A stretch of DNA of 64,000 nucleotides from Apibacter adventoris (GTDB taxonomy: Bacteria; Bacteroidota; Bacteroidia; Flavobacteriales; Weeksellaceae), in the NCBI RefSeq assembly GCF_002964975.1, contig NZ_PSZM01000001.1, positions 124,001 through 188,000 of the forward strand, read 5' to 3'. Shown here in pieces: positions 45,938-55,356 of this stretch; position 1 is the first letter of the stretch; every line of letters begins with the position of its first letter. The notes below the pieces were generated by a model. That model worked only from the letters and a program-made list of their open reading frames with translations, made no database searches and was not told where the DNA came from. Position numbers and translations under genes: made by a program.

Positions 45938-47452
45938 TTGTATAAAAAACTTTTTAGTCAGACTCTTATTTATGGACTAAGCAATGTATTAGTCAGAGTA
46001 TTTCCTTTTTTTCTTACCCCAATGCTTGTAAAAGCTTTTGGACCGTCAAAATACTCTATTTATGCAGATTTTTATTCTGCAGCAGGTATTATTTCTGTAT
46101 TATTAACTCATGGTATGGAAACTACCTTTTTTCGTTTTTTTCAAAAATATAAAGAGAATAAAGAAAAACAAAATCAGGTTTATTTTACAGCTATGACTTC
46201 CGTCTTTATTGTATCTGTTGTCTTTCTGTTTTTAGGTATTTTATTCAAAAAACCATTAGCACTAGCTTTTAAACACCCAGATGAAATAAATTTTTTAGTT
46301 TGGTTTTTATTTATTCTGGCTGCTGATGCTATGTGTGCTGTACCTTTTGCAAAACTCAGAATTCAAAACAAGGCTATTTATTTTGCTTCATTGAAAATTT
46401 TAAATTCAATCCTTATATTTTTACTTTCTGTAATTTTAATTTTCTGGATCCCCAAACAAATTGAAACACAAGGAATAGGCTATTTGTTTTTTACAAAAAT
46501 TTATAATATTGATTATGGTATAGGTTATGCTTTCGCCGCTAACCTTATTGCAAGTATTTTTACATTTTTTGCTTTGCTTCCTACAATGATAAAAGGAAAA
46601 TATTCTTTTAATATTCCGTTATGGAAACAAATGCTTATCTATGCATGGCCGGTAACAATTGCCGGATTAGCCGGAATTGTTAATGAGACAATGGACCGCC
46701 AATTCCTAAAATATTTACTTCCGGAAGGAGATGCGGATATCCAGATGGGTATTTATAGTGCTGTATATAAAATAGCTACTTTTATTGCTTTATTTAAAAC
46801 AGCTTATCTTTTAGGAGTAGAACCTTTTTTCTTTTCACATGCTAGCGATAAAAACTCTGGAAAAACATATGCTACATTAATGAAATATTTTTCTATTTTC
46901 AGTGCTTTAATACTGTTATTTTTAGTAGCAAATTTAGACTGGATTGGTCGTTTATATATAGGAAATCCCGAATATTGGGTTGGGCTAAAGGTGGTCCCTA
47001 TCATTTTAATCGGCTCTACATTTCTGGGCATATATCTTAATCTTTCTATTTGGTATAAGCTTTCGGACAATACTCATTATGGGGCTTTGATTTCCGGAAT
47101 TGGCGCTCTTATTACTATAATATTAAATTACATAGGTTTAAAGTATACCAACTGGGGGTACTGGGCCTGTGCCTGGGCTACTCTTCTTTCTTATCTGGTA
47201 ATGATGCTGATTTCTTATTTTTGGGGACAAAAAAAATATCCTATTCCTTATAATTACAGAAAATTAATTTTTTATATAGGAGGAAGTTCTTTTTTAAGTC
47301 TTATTGCGTATTATACTTCCGGCAATCTTTGGTTTAGGATTATCTTAGGAAATTTATTTTTTCTACTTTTTATCTATCTTACTACAAAAATTGAATATAA
47401 GGACATGAAAGTATTTAAAGAAAAAATAAAAAAATTTAGATTTAAAAAATAA
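45938..47452 (+). CDS. Polysaccharide flippase (Wzx/MATE-like)
   Basis: 504 residues with about 14 hydrophobic segments, read from a TTG start (YKKLFSQTLIYGLSNVLVRV). The MVF/MATE superfamily moves lipid-linked oligosaccharides across the inner membrane. The N-terminal YGLSNVLVRVFPFFLTPMLV and the loop AYLLGVEPFFFSH resemble the flavobacterial lipopolysaccharide flippase often found beside dut. Here dut is 16 kb away. The last codon is followed by a TAATG arrangement whose ATG opens a decayed gene, indicating a former operon partner. Confidence 0.88.
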   Translation: MYKKLFSQTLIYGLSNVLVRVFPFFLTPMLVKAFGPSKYSIYADFYSAAGIISVLLTHGMETTFFRFFQKYKENKEKQNQVYFTAMTSVFIVSVVFLFLGILFKKPLALAFKHPDEINFLVWFLFILAADAMCAVPFAKLRIQNKAIYFASLKILNSILIFLLSVILIFWIPKQIETQGIGYLFFTKIYNIDYGIGYAFAANLIASIFTFFALLPTMIKGKYSFNIPLWKQMLIYAWPVTIAGLAGIVNETMDRQFLKYLLPEGDADIQMGIYSAVYKIATFIALFKTAYLLGVEPFFFSHASDKNSGKTYATLMKYFSIFSALILLFLVANLDWIGRLYIGNPEYWVGLKVVPIILIGSTFLGIYLNLSIWYKLSDNTHYGALISGIGALITIILNYIGLKYTNWGYWACAWATLLSYLVMMLISYFWGQKKYPIPYNYRKLIFYIGGSSFLSLIAYYTSGNLWFRIILGNLFFLLFIYLTTKIEYKDMKVFKEKIKKFRFKK

Positions 47453-47884
47453 TGAAGGTGCTTTTTCGAAGAATATTTATCATTCTGATGAAATCACCTT
47501 TGATAGAAAAAAAGAATCTAGAAAATAATTTCGACTATATCCATTCTTCAGCAGATTAACTGAAATACCTGATTAACATTTAAAGATATGATCAAGATGA
47601 TTTTTTTGTCAGGTTATGAAAAAATTAAACAAAAAGAATAATTGGTTACCTTTCTTAAAAAAATACTATAATTTCTTAACTTATCAACAAATAATTAGTT
47701 GGAAAAGGAGCTATGATAATCATAGAAATTTTATAAAGATATTTTTACATACACTTCAGACAAAAAAACGGATAAGCTGAAAGATATTCTAATAAACGAT
47801 TTTTTACTACAGAAATATTAATAAAAATTTATATTATCTGAATGGGTAGCATTTTTTGTCTCCTATTTTATAAAAGATAATATA
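47452..47884 (+). pseudogene. Decayed gene coupled to the flippase, unknown family
   Basis: An ATG sharing one base with the flippase stop (TAATG) opens MKVLFRRIFIILMKSPLIEK, ending HSSAD and a stop at 47562. Coding-like text continues in pieces: YDQDDFFV in the same frame, then from 47616 a 54-codon frame with NWLPFLKKYYNF and SWKRSYDNHRNF, then another frame with DKLKDILINDFLLQKY and EWVAFFVSYFIKD. I count at least two frame changes and several stops. The pieces look like one lost helical protein of about 140 residues; I do not recognise the family. Confidence 0.55.
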
Positions 47885-47890
47885 AAAACA

Positions 47891-47925
47891 AAAAGAACAT
47901 TAAGGATAATCCTTGATGTCCTTTT
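47891..47925. terminator. Terminator between flippase region and outer-membrane barrel gene
   Basis: Arms 47891-47906 and 47910-47925 pair over 16 bp with one wobble and one mismatch. A/T runs flank both sides. It probably ends the minus-strand barrel gene and any plus-strand read-through. Confidence 0.65.
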
Positions 47926-47973
47926 ATATTTGTTTATTTAAGTTTAAATATTTAAAATTACCAATTGTATTCT

Positions 47974-48599
47974 TTATTTTAAGGTATATCCTACTCCAAT
48001 TGAAAATACTGAATTTTTAACAGAATAATCTGAATCATCAATTAAATTAGTTAAACCAAAATTATATCTTGCCGAAAAATTAACTCCATTTTTTAACTCA
48101 TAGTTTGCTCCAACATTTAACCCAAAATCAAAAGTTTTTAAATTCTTAGCTGTTCCTGAAATATGTAATTCTTCTTTTAAAATATTATTATAATAATAGT
48201 AATTATCTATATCATATTTTTTAGTTACAATAAAGCCAAACTGAGGCCCAAATTCCCCTCTTAGCCCAGGAATAATTTCATATTGAAGCATTAAAGGTAT
48301 ATTTATATAGTTAAATTTATAATTAGCTTTTATTGTTTCATGCTCTATAAACATAGTATATGAATCTTTTTCTTTGGCTCCCTGCATAGAAAACAAAATT
48401 TCAGGTTGAAAACTAAATTTAGAAGAAGAAATTGGAATTTGGGTATAAACCCCGCCATAAAATCCGGCTTTTGAAGAGGTATCACCTAAATCTCCTGTTA
48501 AGGTAGATACATTTAATCCAGCTTTAGCACCAAATTTCACTTTTTGTGCACTTAATAAGGCAGAAACGATAAGAAATATCGCCAGTAATGTTTTTTCAT
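47974..48599 (-). pseudogene. Outer-membrane beta-barrel protein, frameshifted in the signal peptide
   Basis: The long frame (188 codons from 48540, KFGAKAGLNVSTLTGDLGDT to FSIGVGYTL) is a complete small barrel of the PorT/OMP_b-brl type but has no signal peptide. Upstream in the same frame are the codons TLLAIFLIVSALLSAQKV, an ideal signal peptide with an AQ cleavage site, but no start codon. An ATG at 48597-48599 followed by A6 would enter that frame if the run were A7 (MKKTLLAIF). As written it gives MKKHYWRYF and stops after 15 codons. So one A is missing: real inactivation, slippage, or an assembly error. The internal ATG-like start would make an unexported protein. Confidence 0.8.
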
Positions 48600-48931
48600 A
48601 GTTTTTATTTTTTAATTATAAATTTTGCAAAGATAATTTTATTGAACAAATAATAACTATGATTATTTCACTAAATAATATTTATTACTGTGTATTAAAT
48701 GTTTGATTTCATAAATTTTATACTCTTTATAGAATTATTTTTCTATAAGGTAAATAGATATTTATTTCTCAAAGTTTGTATATTTATTACAAATAACAAC
48801 GATATGTTATAAAATCATATTTATATGTAGCAAAAACATTTTAGGATGCCTTCTATTTTTTATATTTATAACGAAAATTGCAATAAAAAGCCTGCAATGA
48901 AATTACAGGCTTTTTTTAGAAGTTAAATTTT
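48600..48931. other. Intergenic region with barrel promoter element and gabD terminator
   Basis: 332 bp. The minus strand reads TATCTTTG at 48628-48635, 29 bp before the barrel ATG at 48599, a likely -7 element. At 48885-48917 arms AAAAAGCCTG and CAGGCTTTTT with an inner AAT/ATT pair form a hairpin followed on both sides by A/T runs, the terminator of the dehydrogenase gene. The rest is AT-rich without ORFs. Confidence 0.6.
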
Positions 48932-50335
48932 TTAATATGTATGATCAAAATCTGTAATTCTGATAAGTTTTGCATTTACAAATTCATAAATTCCTGCCGG
49001 TGATTGTTCCCTTCCATATCCGGAGTTTTTAGTTCCCCCAAAAGGTAATTCAGGAGAAATTCCTGTTACATGATTAATATATACCATTCCTGTGTCTATT
49101 TGCCGGGCAACTTCCACAGCATGTTCTCTATTTTTACTATATACGCTTCCTCCTAATCCAAAATCAGTGTCATTAGCCAGTTCAATGGCTTCTTTCTCAT
49201 CTTTCACTACATAAATACAGAATACCGGACCAAAAATTTCCTGAGAATAAGCTTTTGTTCCTTTTTTAATTTCTGTAAGGATCGTAGGCTCCATAAATGC
49301 TCCGGGTCTGTCTATTTTTTTTCCTCCATAAATTAATTTAGCTCCCTGTGTTACGGCTGTTTGGACTTGTTTTAATACATCTTCTCTAGCTTTTTCACTG
49401 CTTAACGGAGCTAATTGAGTTTGAGAGTCCATTGGGTCTCCTACTTTTGTTTTTTTCACTAATTCAGTTAATTTTTTTGTAAATTGCTCTGCAACGGCAT
49501 TTACAACTATCATCCTTTTCGGAGAAACACAAACTTGTCCTGCATTCCATAATCTTCCATTTAAGGCTGCCTGTACTGTTTTATCTATATCTGCATCTGC
49601 TAAGACAACAAACGCATCACTCCCTCCTAATTCTAAGGTAGATTTTTTAACGTATTTCCCAGCCATAGAAGCAATAGCTGATCCGGCAGGTTCACTTCCC
49701 GTTAGGGTTACGCCTTTAATTCTTGGATCAGCGGCTAATTTTTCCATCTTAGATCCCGGGATAAATAAATTGGTATATACTCCTTTAGGCAATCCTGCTT
49801 CATGGAAAATATCTTCCATTATTTTTGCACATTGAGGTACATTTGATGCATGTTTTAAGACCATTGTATTTCCGGCCATAATATTGGGTGCAGCGGAACG
49901 GGTAATTTGATAAAATGGAAAATTCCAAGGCTGAATACTAAGAATTACTCCTATGGGATCATAACTTAAAAAAGCTGATTCTAATGGAGTTTCCAAAGGT
50001 TGATCTGCTAAAAATTTTTCTGCATTTTTTGCATAATATTCAAATATTTGAGCACTTATTTCAACTTCTGCTTTTGATTCTGCAATTAGTTTTCCCATTT
50101 CAATAGTAGCTAATTTCCCTAACTCTTCTTTCCTTTCTCTCAAAATAGAAGCAACTTTATTGATTATGGCTGCTCTTTCTGAAAATTTGGTTTTCTTCCA
50201 GCTTTTAAAAGCTTTATCTGCCTGTCCAACAATCTGATCTATTTGAGCTTCGCTCATGATATCAAATACTTTTTCTTCTTTTCCTGTAGCAGGATTTATG
50301 GTCCGAATGGTTGATTTTATTGCTTCTTTAGACAT
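48932..50335 (-). CDS. gabD: NAD(P)-dependent succinate-semialdehyde dehydrogenase
   Basis: 467 residues, soluble aldehyde dehydrogenase fold. The cofactor segment is IQPWNFPFYQITRSAAPNIM. Catalytic Glu235 lies in TLELGGSDAF and the nucleophile Cys269 in NAGQVCVSPKR. The ending YVNHVTG-type stretch reads TGMVYINHVTGISPELPFGG. The overall pattern is closest to the GabD/Sad group, which oxidises succinate semialdehyde to succinate; other short-chain semialdehydes are possible. No gabT or transporter adjoins. Single gene. Confidence 0.88.
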   Translation of the reverse strand: MSKEAIKSTIRTINPATGKEEKVFDIMSEAQIDQIVGQADKAFKSWKKTKFSERAAIINKVASILRERKEELGKLATIEMGKLIAESKAEVEISAQIFEYYAKNAEKFLADQPLETPLESAFLSYDPIGVILSIQPWNFPFYQITRSAAPNIMAGNTMVLKHASNVPQCAKIMEDIFHEAGLPKGVYTNLFIPGSKMEKLAADPRIKGVTLTGSEPAGSAIASMAGKYVKKSTLELGGSDAFVVLADADIDKTVQAALNGRLWNAGQVCVSPKRMIVVNAVAEQFTKKLTELVKKTKVGDPMDSQTQLAPLSSEKAREDVLKQVQTAVTQGAKLIYGGKKIDRPGAFMEPTILTEIKKGTKAYSQEIFGPVFCIYVVKDEKEAIELANDTDFGLGGSVYSKNREHAVEVARQIDTGMVYINHVTGISPELPFGGTKNSGYGREQSPAGIYEFVNAKLIRITDFDHTY

Positions 50336-50518
50336 AATTTTTACATTTTTTGTGATTGAACTTTTATTTATTTTTTCGTTTTTATAAGTTACAAATTATA
50401 TTCTAAAAACATGATTTATTTCATATAATTTTTACTAATAGAAACATAAATGCAATCAATTATAAATGTATAATTATATTTTGTTGTCCATTATATAACC
50501 AGAAAAGAATTTATTTTC

Positions 50519-51583
50519 CTATTTTATTATTGCAGATTCTAGTAATTCACTAAAGTGAGAGTTCTGGTTTCTAGTATCAAATTTTTCAGAGAGTAATTTT
50601 GCTTGTTTATAATAGTAATTGTATAGTTCTGAAAGTTCATACTCTCCAGATTCTAAAAAAAGAGGATGTTGTACATTAATTTGTAAGTCTTTTTTTGTTC
50701 CTTTTCGGAAAAGTGGTAAAATATTTTTGGAAAATATAAATTTTAAATAATCATCTGCATCTAGTTCCCATGTGGAGTATTTTTCATAAAAAGAAAATGC
50801 TCTTTTTTCATCATTATCTATCAAGTAGTGAATGAGTAAGGAAATACTAATTAAAATAGAGCTGTCTGTTTCATCCATTTTATTTAATTCTTCCATTGCT
50901 TTTTCGAAAAATAAAGAAGCTCTTTCATCCTTTTTTATGTTGAGATAGTATGCAAAATTGCAAAAAGTTGCAAAAGGCATATGAGCACAGGTAAGTTTCT
51001 TGTTTATAAGGTCATTTGCCATCATTAGGGCTTCTTCTATATTACCTTTTCTCAATTCTTCTCCTACTTTCGTGTCTAATTCACAGGCAGGACAATGGGA
51101 CATATCATCTCTCTGCTCTTTTTCTCGTAATTGTATATATTTATCTACTTCTTCATGTAAACCCAAAAATTGTTTCCATGCTATAACAATGCTATAATAT
51201 CCTCTCAGACTATAGCCATTTTTTAACATTCTTGATTTTAAATCTTCAATTATATTTTCTATTTGTTCTTTAGATATATTCGCATTACAATATGAAGCTT
51301 TAGCCATCCATTTGTATTCCCATAAAAACTCACTCTCATCAAATATATCCGGATTTTTATCATAGGCATCCAATATCCATGAAAATGCAGAAAAACTTTC
51401 TACACAATGAGATGTACATACTTCTTCTGATATTAATCTCAATCTAAAATCAAAGCCCCATTCAACATCTTGATTGCTATCGGCTAACTGAATTGCTTGT
51501 TTTAGTATATTAATCCTATCTTCTACAGCAGTGATTGTTTCTAATTTTAATTCTAATTTTTGTAACTCTAAATTATAATTCAT
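50519..51583 (-). CDS. TPR-like protein, paralogue A
   Basis: 354 residues, all-helical with repeated pairs of amphipathic helices, no signal peptide. It begins MNYNLELQKLELKLETITAV. One helical module (ILKQAIQLADSNQD...RLRLISEE) resembles the units of its upstream neighbour. Conserved between the two are MSxCxxCE (Cys164, Cys167) and KKLTCA (Cys199) before PF.T, possibly a metal or redox site. I do not recognise the family. It lies 16 bp after the paralogue and ends 183 bp before gabD. Likely a cytoplasmic protein-interaction scaffold, by analogy only. Confidence 0.75.
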   Translation of the reverse strand: MNYNLELQKLELKLETITAVEDRINILKQAIQLADSNQDVEWGFDFRLRLISEEVCTSHCVESFSAFSWILDAYDKNPDIFDESEFLWEYKWMAKASYCNANISKEQIENIIEDLKSRMLKNGYSLRGYYSIVIAWKQFLGLHEEVDKYIQLREKEQRDDMSHCPACELDTKVGEELRKGNIEEALMMANDLINKKLTCAHMPFATFCNFAYYLNIKKDERASLFFEKAMEELNKMDETDSSILISISLLIHYLIDNDEKRAFSFYEKYSTWELDADDYLKFIFSKNILPLFRKGTKKDLQINVQHPLFLESGEYELSELYNYYYKQAKLLSEKFDTRNQNSHFSELLESAIIK

Positions 51584-51599
51584 AGTATTTATTGATTGA

Positions 51600-52793
51600 T
51601 TAATGAACTTGATTGAATTCTATTTCTTTTTTTAAAAGGGTATTAAAATTATCGGTTTGGTTTCTGGCATCAAATTTATCGGCTAATTTTTGAGCTTGTT
51701 CTAAATAATAGTTATATATTTTATGACTATCATACTTTTGATTGGAATTATAAAACGGAAACTCTGAACTCAATCCTTTAATATCCAATATATTATCTTG
51801 TTGGAATAATTTTAGAAAGTTCAATGATATATTAAATAATGCGCAATCTTCTGCTCCTAACTGCCAGTTGGCATATTTTTCAAATAATAATAATGCATGT
51901 TCTTTATCAAAATACGAGGCATAATTAATTAATCTGGAAATTCCCTCTATAATATTAGGCTCAGCATTTTCTTGAATTTCATTTAACCCTTTATTGAAAA
52001 ATTCATCTGCATTTCCTACTTGGCATTTGTTAAGATAATAAGTTAAATAGGTATAGGTTTCAAAGGGTACTTCGGCACAAGTCAGTTTTTTTATCTTCAT
52101 TTCATTCATATCTTGCAAGGCTTCTTCTATTTGACCTGCTAATAATTTGACTCTTATTTTAAGATTCTGTTCACAAGCTTCGCAATCTGACATTCCATCT
52201 CTTCCATAATTATCTCTTTCTTTAATTGTATGAATAGCTGATTCTATATATCCGCGAGATATGTCCCATTCAATTTTCGGAACATAATAGGCACCTAATC
52301 CATATCCGTTTCGTTCTAGTCTAATTTTTAAATCATTAAGCACTTCTTCTATCTGTGCATAGGATACGTTTGAATTATCAATGGCAGAATTTGCTAGCCA
52401 TTTATATTGCCATAGTACTTCATCTTCATTAAATCTATCTGGATATGTGTCAACCGCATTCAATATCCAGGTCATAGCAGGAAAGCTATCTATACATTTT
52501 GCAGTAGAAAGAGTTTCTTCTTCTATTAATTCTTTTCTTAAGTAAAAACTTTCTTCCAAATCCTTTGCAGAATCTGCTAGTTGAATTGACTGCTTCCATA
52601 ATTTAATTCTGAAGTCTACATTTTGTTCTTCTTCTATTAGCTGATACCTTAAATCTATTCCTTCATAATAGTCATTATTCATATCGGCTATATCTATTGC
52701 TTGTTTTAAAAGTTGTTTTCTTTCTTCTTGATCTTTTGTTTCTTCTATTTGAAGGCTAAGTTTTTGCAGTTCTAATCTATAGTTCATTTTCAT
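51600..52793 (-). CDS. TPR-like protein, paralogue B
   Basis: 397 residues, cytoplasmic, helical. It aligns with the downstream paralogue over most of its length but has one extra N-terminal module of about 43 residues: QLLKQAIDIADMNNDYYEGI is followed by the similar LWKQSIQLADSAKDLEESFY. Shared motifs are MSDCEACEQN (Cys204, Cys207) and KKLTCAEVPFETY (Cys239). Met3 (52787) matches the start of the paralogue better than Met1. Upstream lies TATTTTTG at 52861-52868. Function unknown. The pair looks like a tandem duplication. Confidence 0.75.
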   Translation of the reverse strand: MKMNYRLELQKLSLQIEETKDQEERKQLLKQAIDIADMNNDYYEGIDLRYQLIEEEQNVDFRIKLWKQSIQLADSAKDLEESFYLRKELIEEETLSTAKCIDSFPAMTWILNAVDTYPDRFNEDEVLWQYKWLANSAIDNSNVSYAQIEEVLNDLKIRLERNGYGLGAYYVPKIEWDISRGYIESAIHTIKERDNYGRDGMSDCEACEQNLKIRVKLLAGQIEEALQDMNEMKIKKLTCAEVPFETYTYLTYYLNKCQVGNADEFFNKGLNEIQENAEPNIIEGISRLINYASYFDKEHALLLFEKYANWQLGAEDCALFNISLNFLKLFQQDNILDIKGLSSEFPFYNSNQKYDSHKIYNYYLEQAQKLADKFDARNQTDNFNTLLKKEIEFNQVH

Positions 52794-52860
52794 AATATAT
52801 TTTTTAAGATTTATTATTTACTAATTATTAATATGAAAGCATAATGACCTGATTTATTCA

Positions 52861-52868
52861 CAAAAATA
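52861..52868 (-). promoter_or_regulatory. Probable -7 element of the TPR pair
   Basis: The minus strand reads TATTTTTG, 68 bp before the start codon of paralogue B. No TTG at 19 bp. Confidence 0.35.
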
Positions 52869-52922
52869 GTATTTTTTAAGCTAAACTTTATTACTTTTAC
52901 TACAACTAAAATTATAAAAATC

Positions 52923-54290
52923 TTGAAAATTTTTACGCAAAAATTATTTTTACAAATTGATAATTCTCCATTAATTATATTCAGAATTTTATTAGGCCTT
53001 TTATTATTTATAGAATCATTCGGTTCTATTTTAACCGGATGGGTAAAAAATAATCTTATTACACCTAGAATTTTATTTCCTTTTATAGGTTTTGAATGGC
53101 TTCATCCACTACCAGGGTATGGTATGTATTTTTATTTTGCATTAATGGCTATTTTAGGATTATTTGTAATGATCGGCTATAGATATAAGGCAAGCCTTTT
53201 TTGCTTTTTGTTATTATGGACAGCACAATATCTCATGCAAAAGACTTCTTATAATAATCATTATTACTTTTTAATTCTTATTTGTTTTATAATGTTATTT
53301 CTTCCAGCTAATGCTTATTGCTCATTTGATTCTAAAAGAAATAAACGTTTAAAATCTCTTTTTATGCCTCAATGGTGCTCTTATGTATTAATGTTACAAA
53401 TTGCTATTTTATATTTTTACGCTACAATAGCTAAATTATACCCGGATTGGCTGGATGGCACTTTTACTCGTTTGTTATATTCTAATAAAACTAATTTTCC
53501 TGTAATTGGTAAATACTTCACTGAAAAATGGTTTTATTTACCTATTGCATATTTAGGTATTTTATTTGATGGATTAGTTGTCCCTTTATTACTATGGAAG
53601 AAAACACGTACAATCGCATTAATTGCAAATATAATTTTTCATTTATCTAATTCTTTAATTTTACAAGTAGGGATTTTCCCCTATTTTGCTTTAAGTTTTG
53701 TGGTATTTTTTTATCCTCCAGAAACTATACGGAGAATTTTTTTTAGAAATCGCCCTACGTTACAACCATACATTGATAATGTTAATTTCAAAGGAATAAA
53801 TGTTTTAAAATATCTTTTTATTCCTTACTTTATGATACAGATATTTTTACCTTTACGCCATTGGCTTATTGAAGGTGATGTTTTTTGGACGGAAGAAGGG
53901 CATAGACTCAGTTGGAGAATGATGTTGAGAAAAAGATCAGGTTATCCTATTCAATTCTTAATTATTGATAAAAAAACAGGAAAAGAAGTTAAAAATACTT
54001 ACTCGAAGAATAATCTTTCTATTTCATTTTCTTTGGACCATCTACTTACTGAAAAACAAAAAAATAAAATAAACACTAGTCCTGATGTGATATGGCAGAT
54101 GGCACAATATATTAAAAAAGATTTCAAGCAAAAGGGTATAGATGTAGCTGTTTATGCAGATTGTTGGGTCAGTATAAATAATCATCCTTACAAAAGGCTA
54201 ATTAATGAGAAAACAGATTTGGCAAATGTGAAATGGAATTACTTTACCCATAGTCCATGGATTATATTATATGAGGATTACAGGAAGTAA
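52923..54290 (+). CDS. HTTM-domain membrane protein (vitamin K-dependent gamma-carboxylase-like)
   Basis: 455 residues, TTG start (KIFTQKLFLQIDNSPLIIFR). The N-terminal about 300 residues contain at least six transmembrane helices of the HTTM domain. Features include RILLGLLLFIESFGSILTGW, FLLLWTAQYLMQKTSYNNHY and the carboxylase-like WLDGTFTRLLYSN, then PLRHWLIEGDVFWTEEGHRL in the lumenal part. The remaining about 120 residues are soluble. Animal homologues carboxylate glutamate with vitamin K; bacterial functions are largely unknown. It is divergent from the TPR pair and convergent with the EamA transporter. Confidence 0.88.
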   Translation: MKIFTQKLFLQIDNSPLIIFRILLGLLLFIESFGSILTGWVKNNLITPRILFPFIGFEWLHPLPGYGMYFYFALMAILGLFVMIGYRYKASLFCFLLLWTAQYLMQKTSYNNHYYFLILICFIMLFLPANAYCSFDSKRNKRLKSLFMPQWCSYVLMLQIAILYFYATIAKLYPDWLDGTFTRLLYSNKTNFPVIGKYFTEKWFYLPIAYLGILFDGLVVPLLLWKKTRTIALIANIIFHLSNSLILQVGIFPYFALSFVVFFYPPETIRRIFFRNRPTLQPYIDNVNFKGINVLKYLFIPYFMIQIFLPLRHWLIEGDVFWTEEGHRLSWRMMLRKRSGYPIQFLIIDKKTGKEVKNTYSKNNLSISFSLDHLLTEKQKNKINTSPDVIWQMAQYIKKDFKQKGIDVAVYADCWVSINNHPYKRLINEKTDLANVKWNYFTHSPWIILYEDYRK

Positions 54291-54350
54291 ATACCTATTT
54301 TTTCATTTTTCCTTATATCATTATTTAATTATTACTCTAATATTATCTTT

Positions 54351-55298
54351 CTATTTTTCATGTGTTAGAATTATACCTAAAACAGCTGTAATGATCAGCA
54401 CTATACCCAGTAACATTTTTAAAGTAAAGGGCTCATTAAATACCCATATTCCTATTATTACCGCAGTAAGTGGTTCAAAAGCTCCTAGTACCGAGGTTAA
54501 TGTGGAACCAATTTTCCTGACTGCACTGACTAAAGCTACTGTAGACACTATAGTCGGTATAATTGCTAAAGATATCATATTAATTACAGAAGATGTATCC
54601 TGTAATGGAAACCATTGAAAAGTTCCTCTTAGAAAACAAAAACACAATAAATATATGACTCCTATGATTTGGATATAAAAAGTGAATTTTAATACCTGCA
54701 TATCTTTAACCGAGGTTTTTACAGAAAAAACTAAAAACATAGCATAGAAGATTGCTGCTGAAAGAGCACAACTTATTCCTTTTAAATTTATTTTTCTAAA
54801 ACCTTCACCTGAAGATAGCAATGCTACTCCTAATATAGCTATTAGAATAGCAACAATATTTTTAGGAGTTATTTTTTCATGAAAAAATACTCCCATTATA
54901 ATTGTAACAAATACCGGATACATAAAGTGCACAGTTGTTGTTACTCCTCCTCCCAAAAAGGTATATGAAAGGAAAAAAAGCAGCGAACAGGTGTTACATA
55001 AAATGCTTAATAAGATTAAGGTTTTAAATTCTTTCCAAGATATTTTAAAATTAATATTTTTGATAAGCATTAATAGTGCAACCGATAAAGCTGCTAAAAA
55101 AAAACGATAAAATAATACTGAATCAAAATGTAATCCTTTATTCATTAAAGGAATACTAAATAAAGGAATTAATCCGTAGGTAACAGAGGAAATTATAGCA
55201 CTTAATACTCCACTAGTGGAAGACTTTCTGCTATATTTCCTTGCTAATATTCTGGATTTTCTTGGAATTCTTAATAAAATATATCGGGCTGATCTCAT
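54351..55298 (-). CDS. EamA/DMT-family transporter
   Basis: 315 residues with ten transmembrane helices arranged as two EamA repeats (about 30-165 and 175-312). A basic N-terminal extension of about 28 residues (MRSARYILLRIPRKSRILAR) precedes helix 1 and is unusual; no other Met offers a better start. Conserved signals are FYRFFLAALSVALLML and, in repeat 2, GAFEPLTAVIIGIWVFNEPF. Substrate unknown; the family exports amino acids or metabolites. It begins 58 bp after the Hsp90-like gene on the same strand, so it may be in the same operon. Confidence 0.87.
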   Translation of the reverse strand: MRSARYILLRIPRKSRILARKYSRKSSTSGVLSAIISSVTYGLIPLFSIPLMNKGLHFDSVLFYRFFLAALSVALLMLIKNINFKISWKEFKTLILLSILCNTCSLLFFLSYTFLGGGVTTTVHFMYPVFVTIIMGVFFHEKITPKNIVAILIAILGVALLSSGEGFRKINLKGISCALSAAIFYAMFLVFSVKTSVKDMQVLKFTFYIQIIGVIYLLCFCFLRGTFQWFPLQDTSSVINMISLAIIPTIVSTVALVSAVRKIGSTLTSVLGAFEPLTAVIIGIWVFNEPFTLKMLLGIVLIITAVLGIILTHEK

Positions 55299-55356
55299 TA
55301 TTTATTCAAAAATTATTTTCAAAAATTTAGATCAATATATTATTTTACTAAATTTA

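Noticed and set aside
52787-52793. Met1 versus Met3 as the start of TPR paralogue B
   Set aside because: The paralogue favours Met3 but nothing in the sequence decides it, so the longer form is kept and the doubt is noted in that entry.
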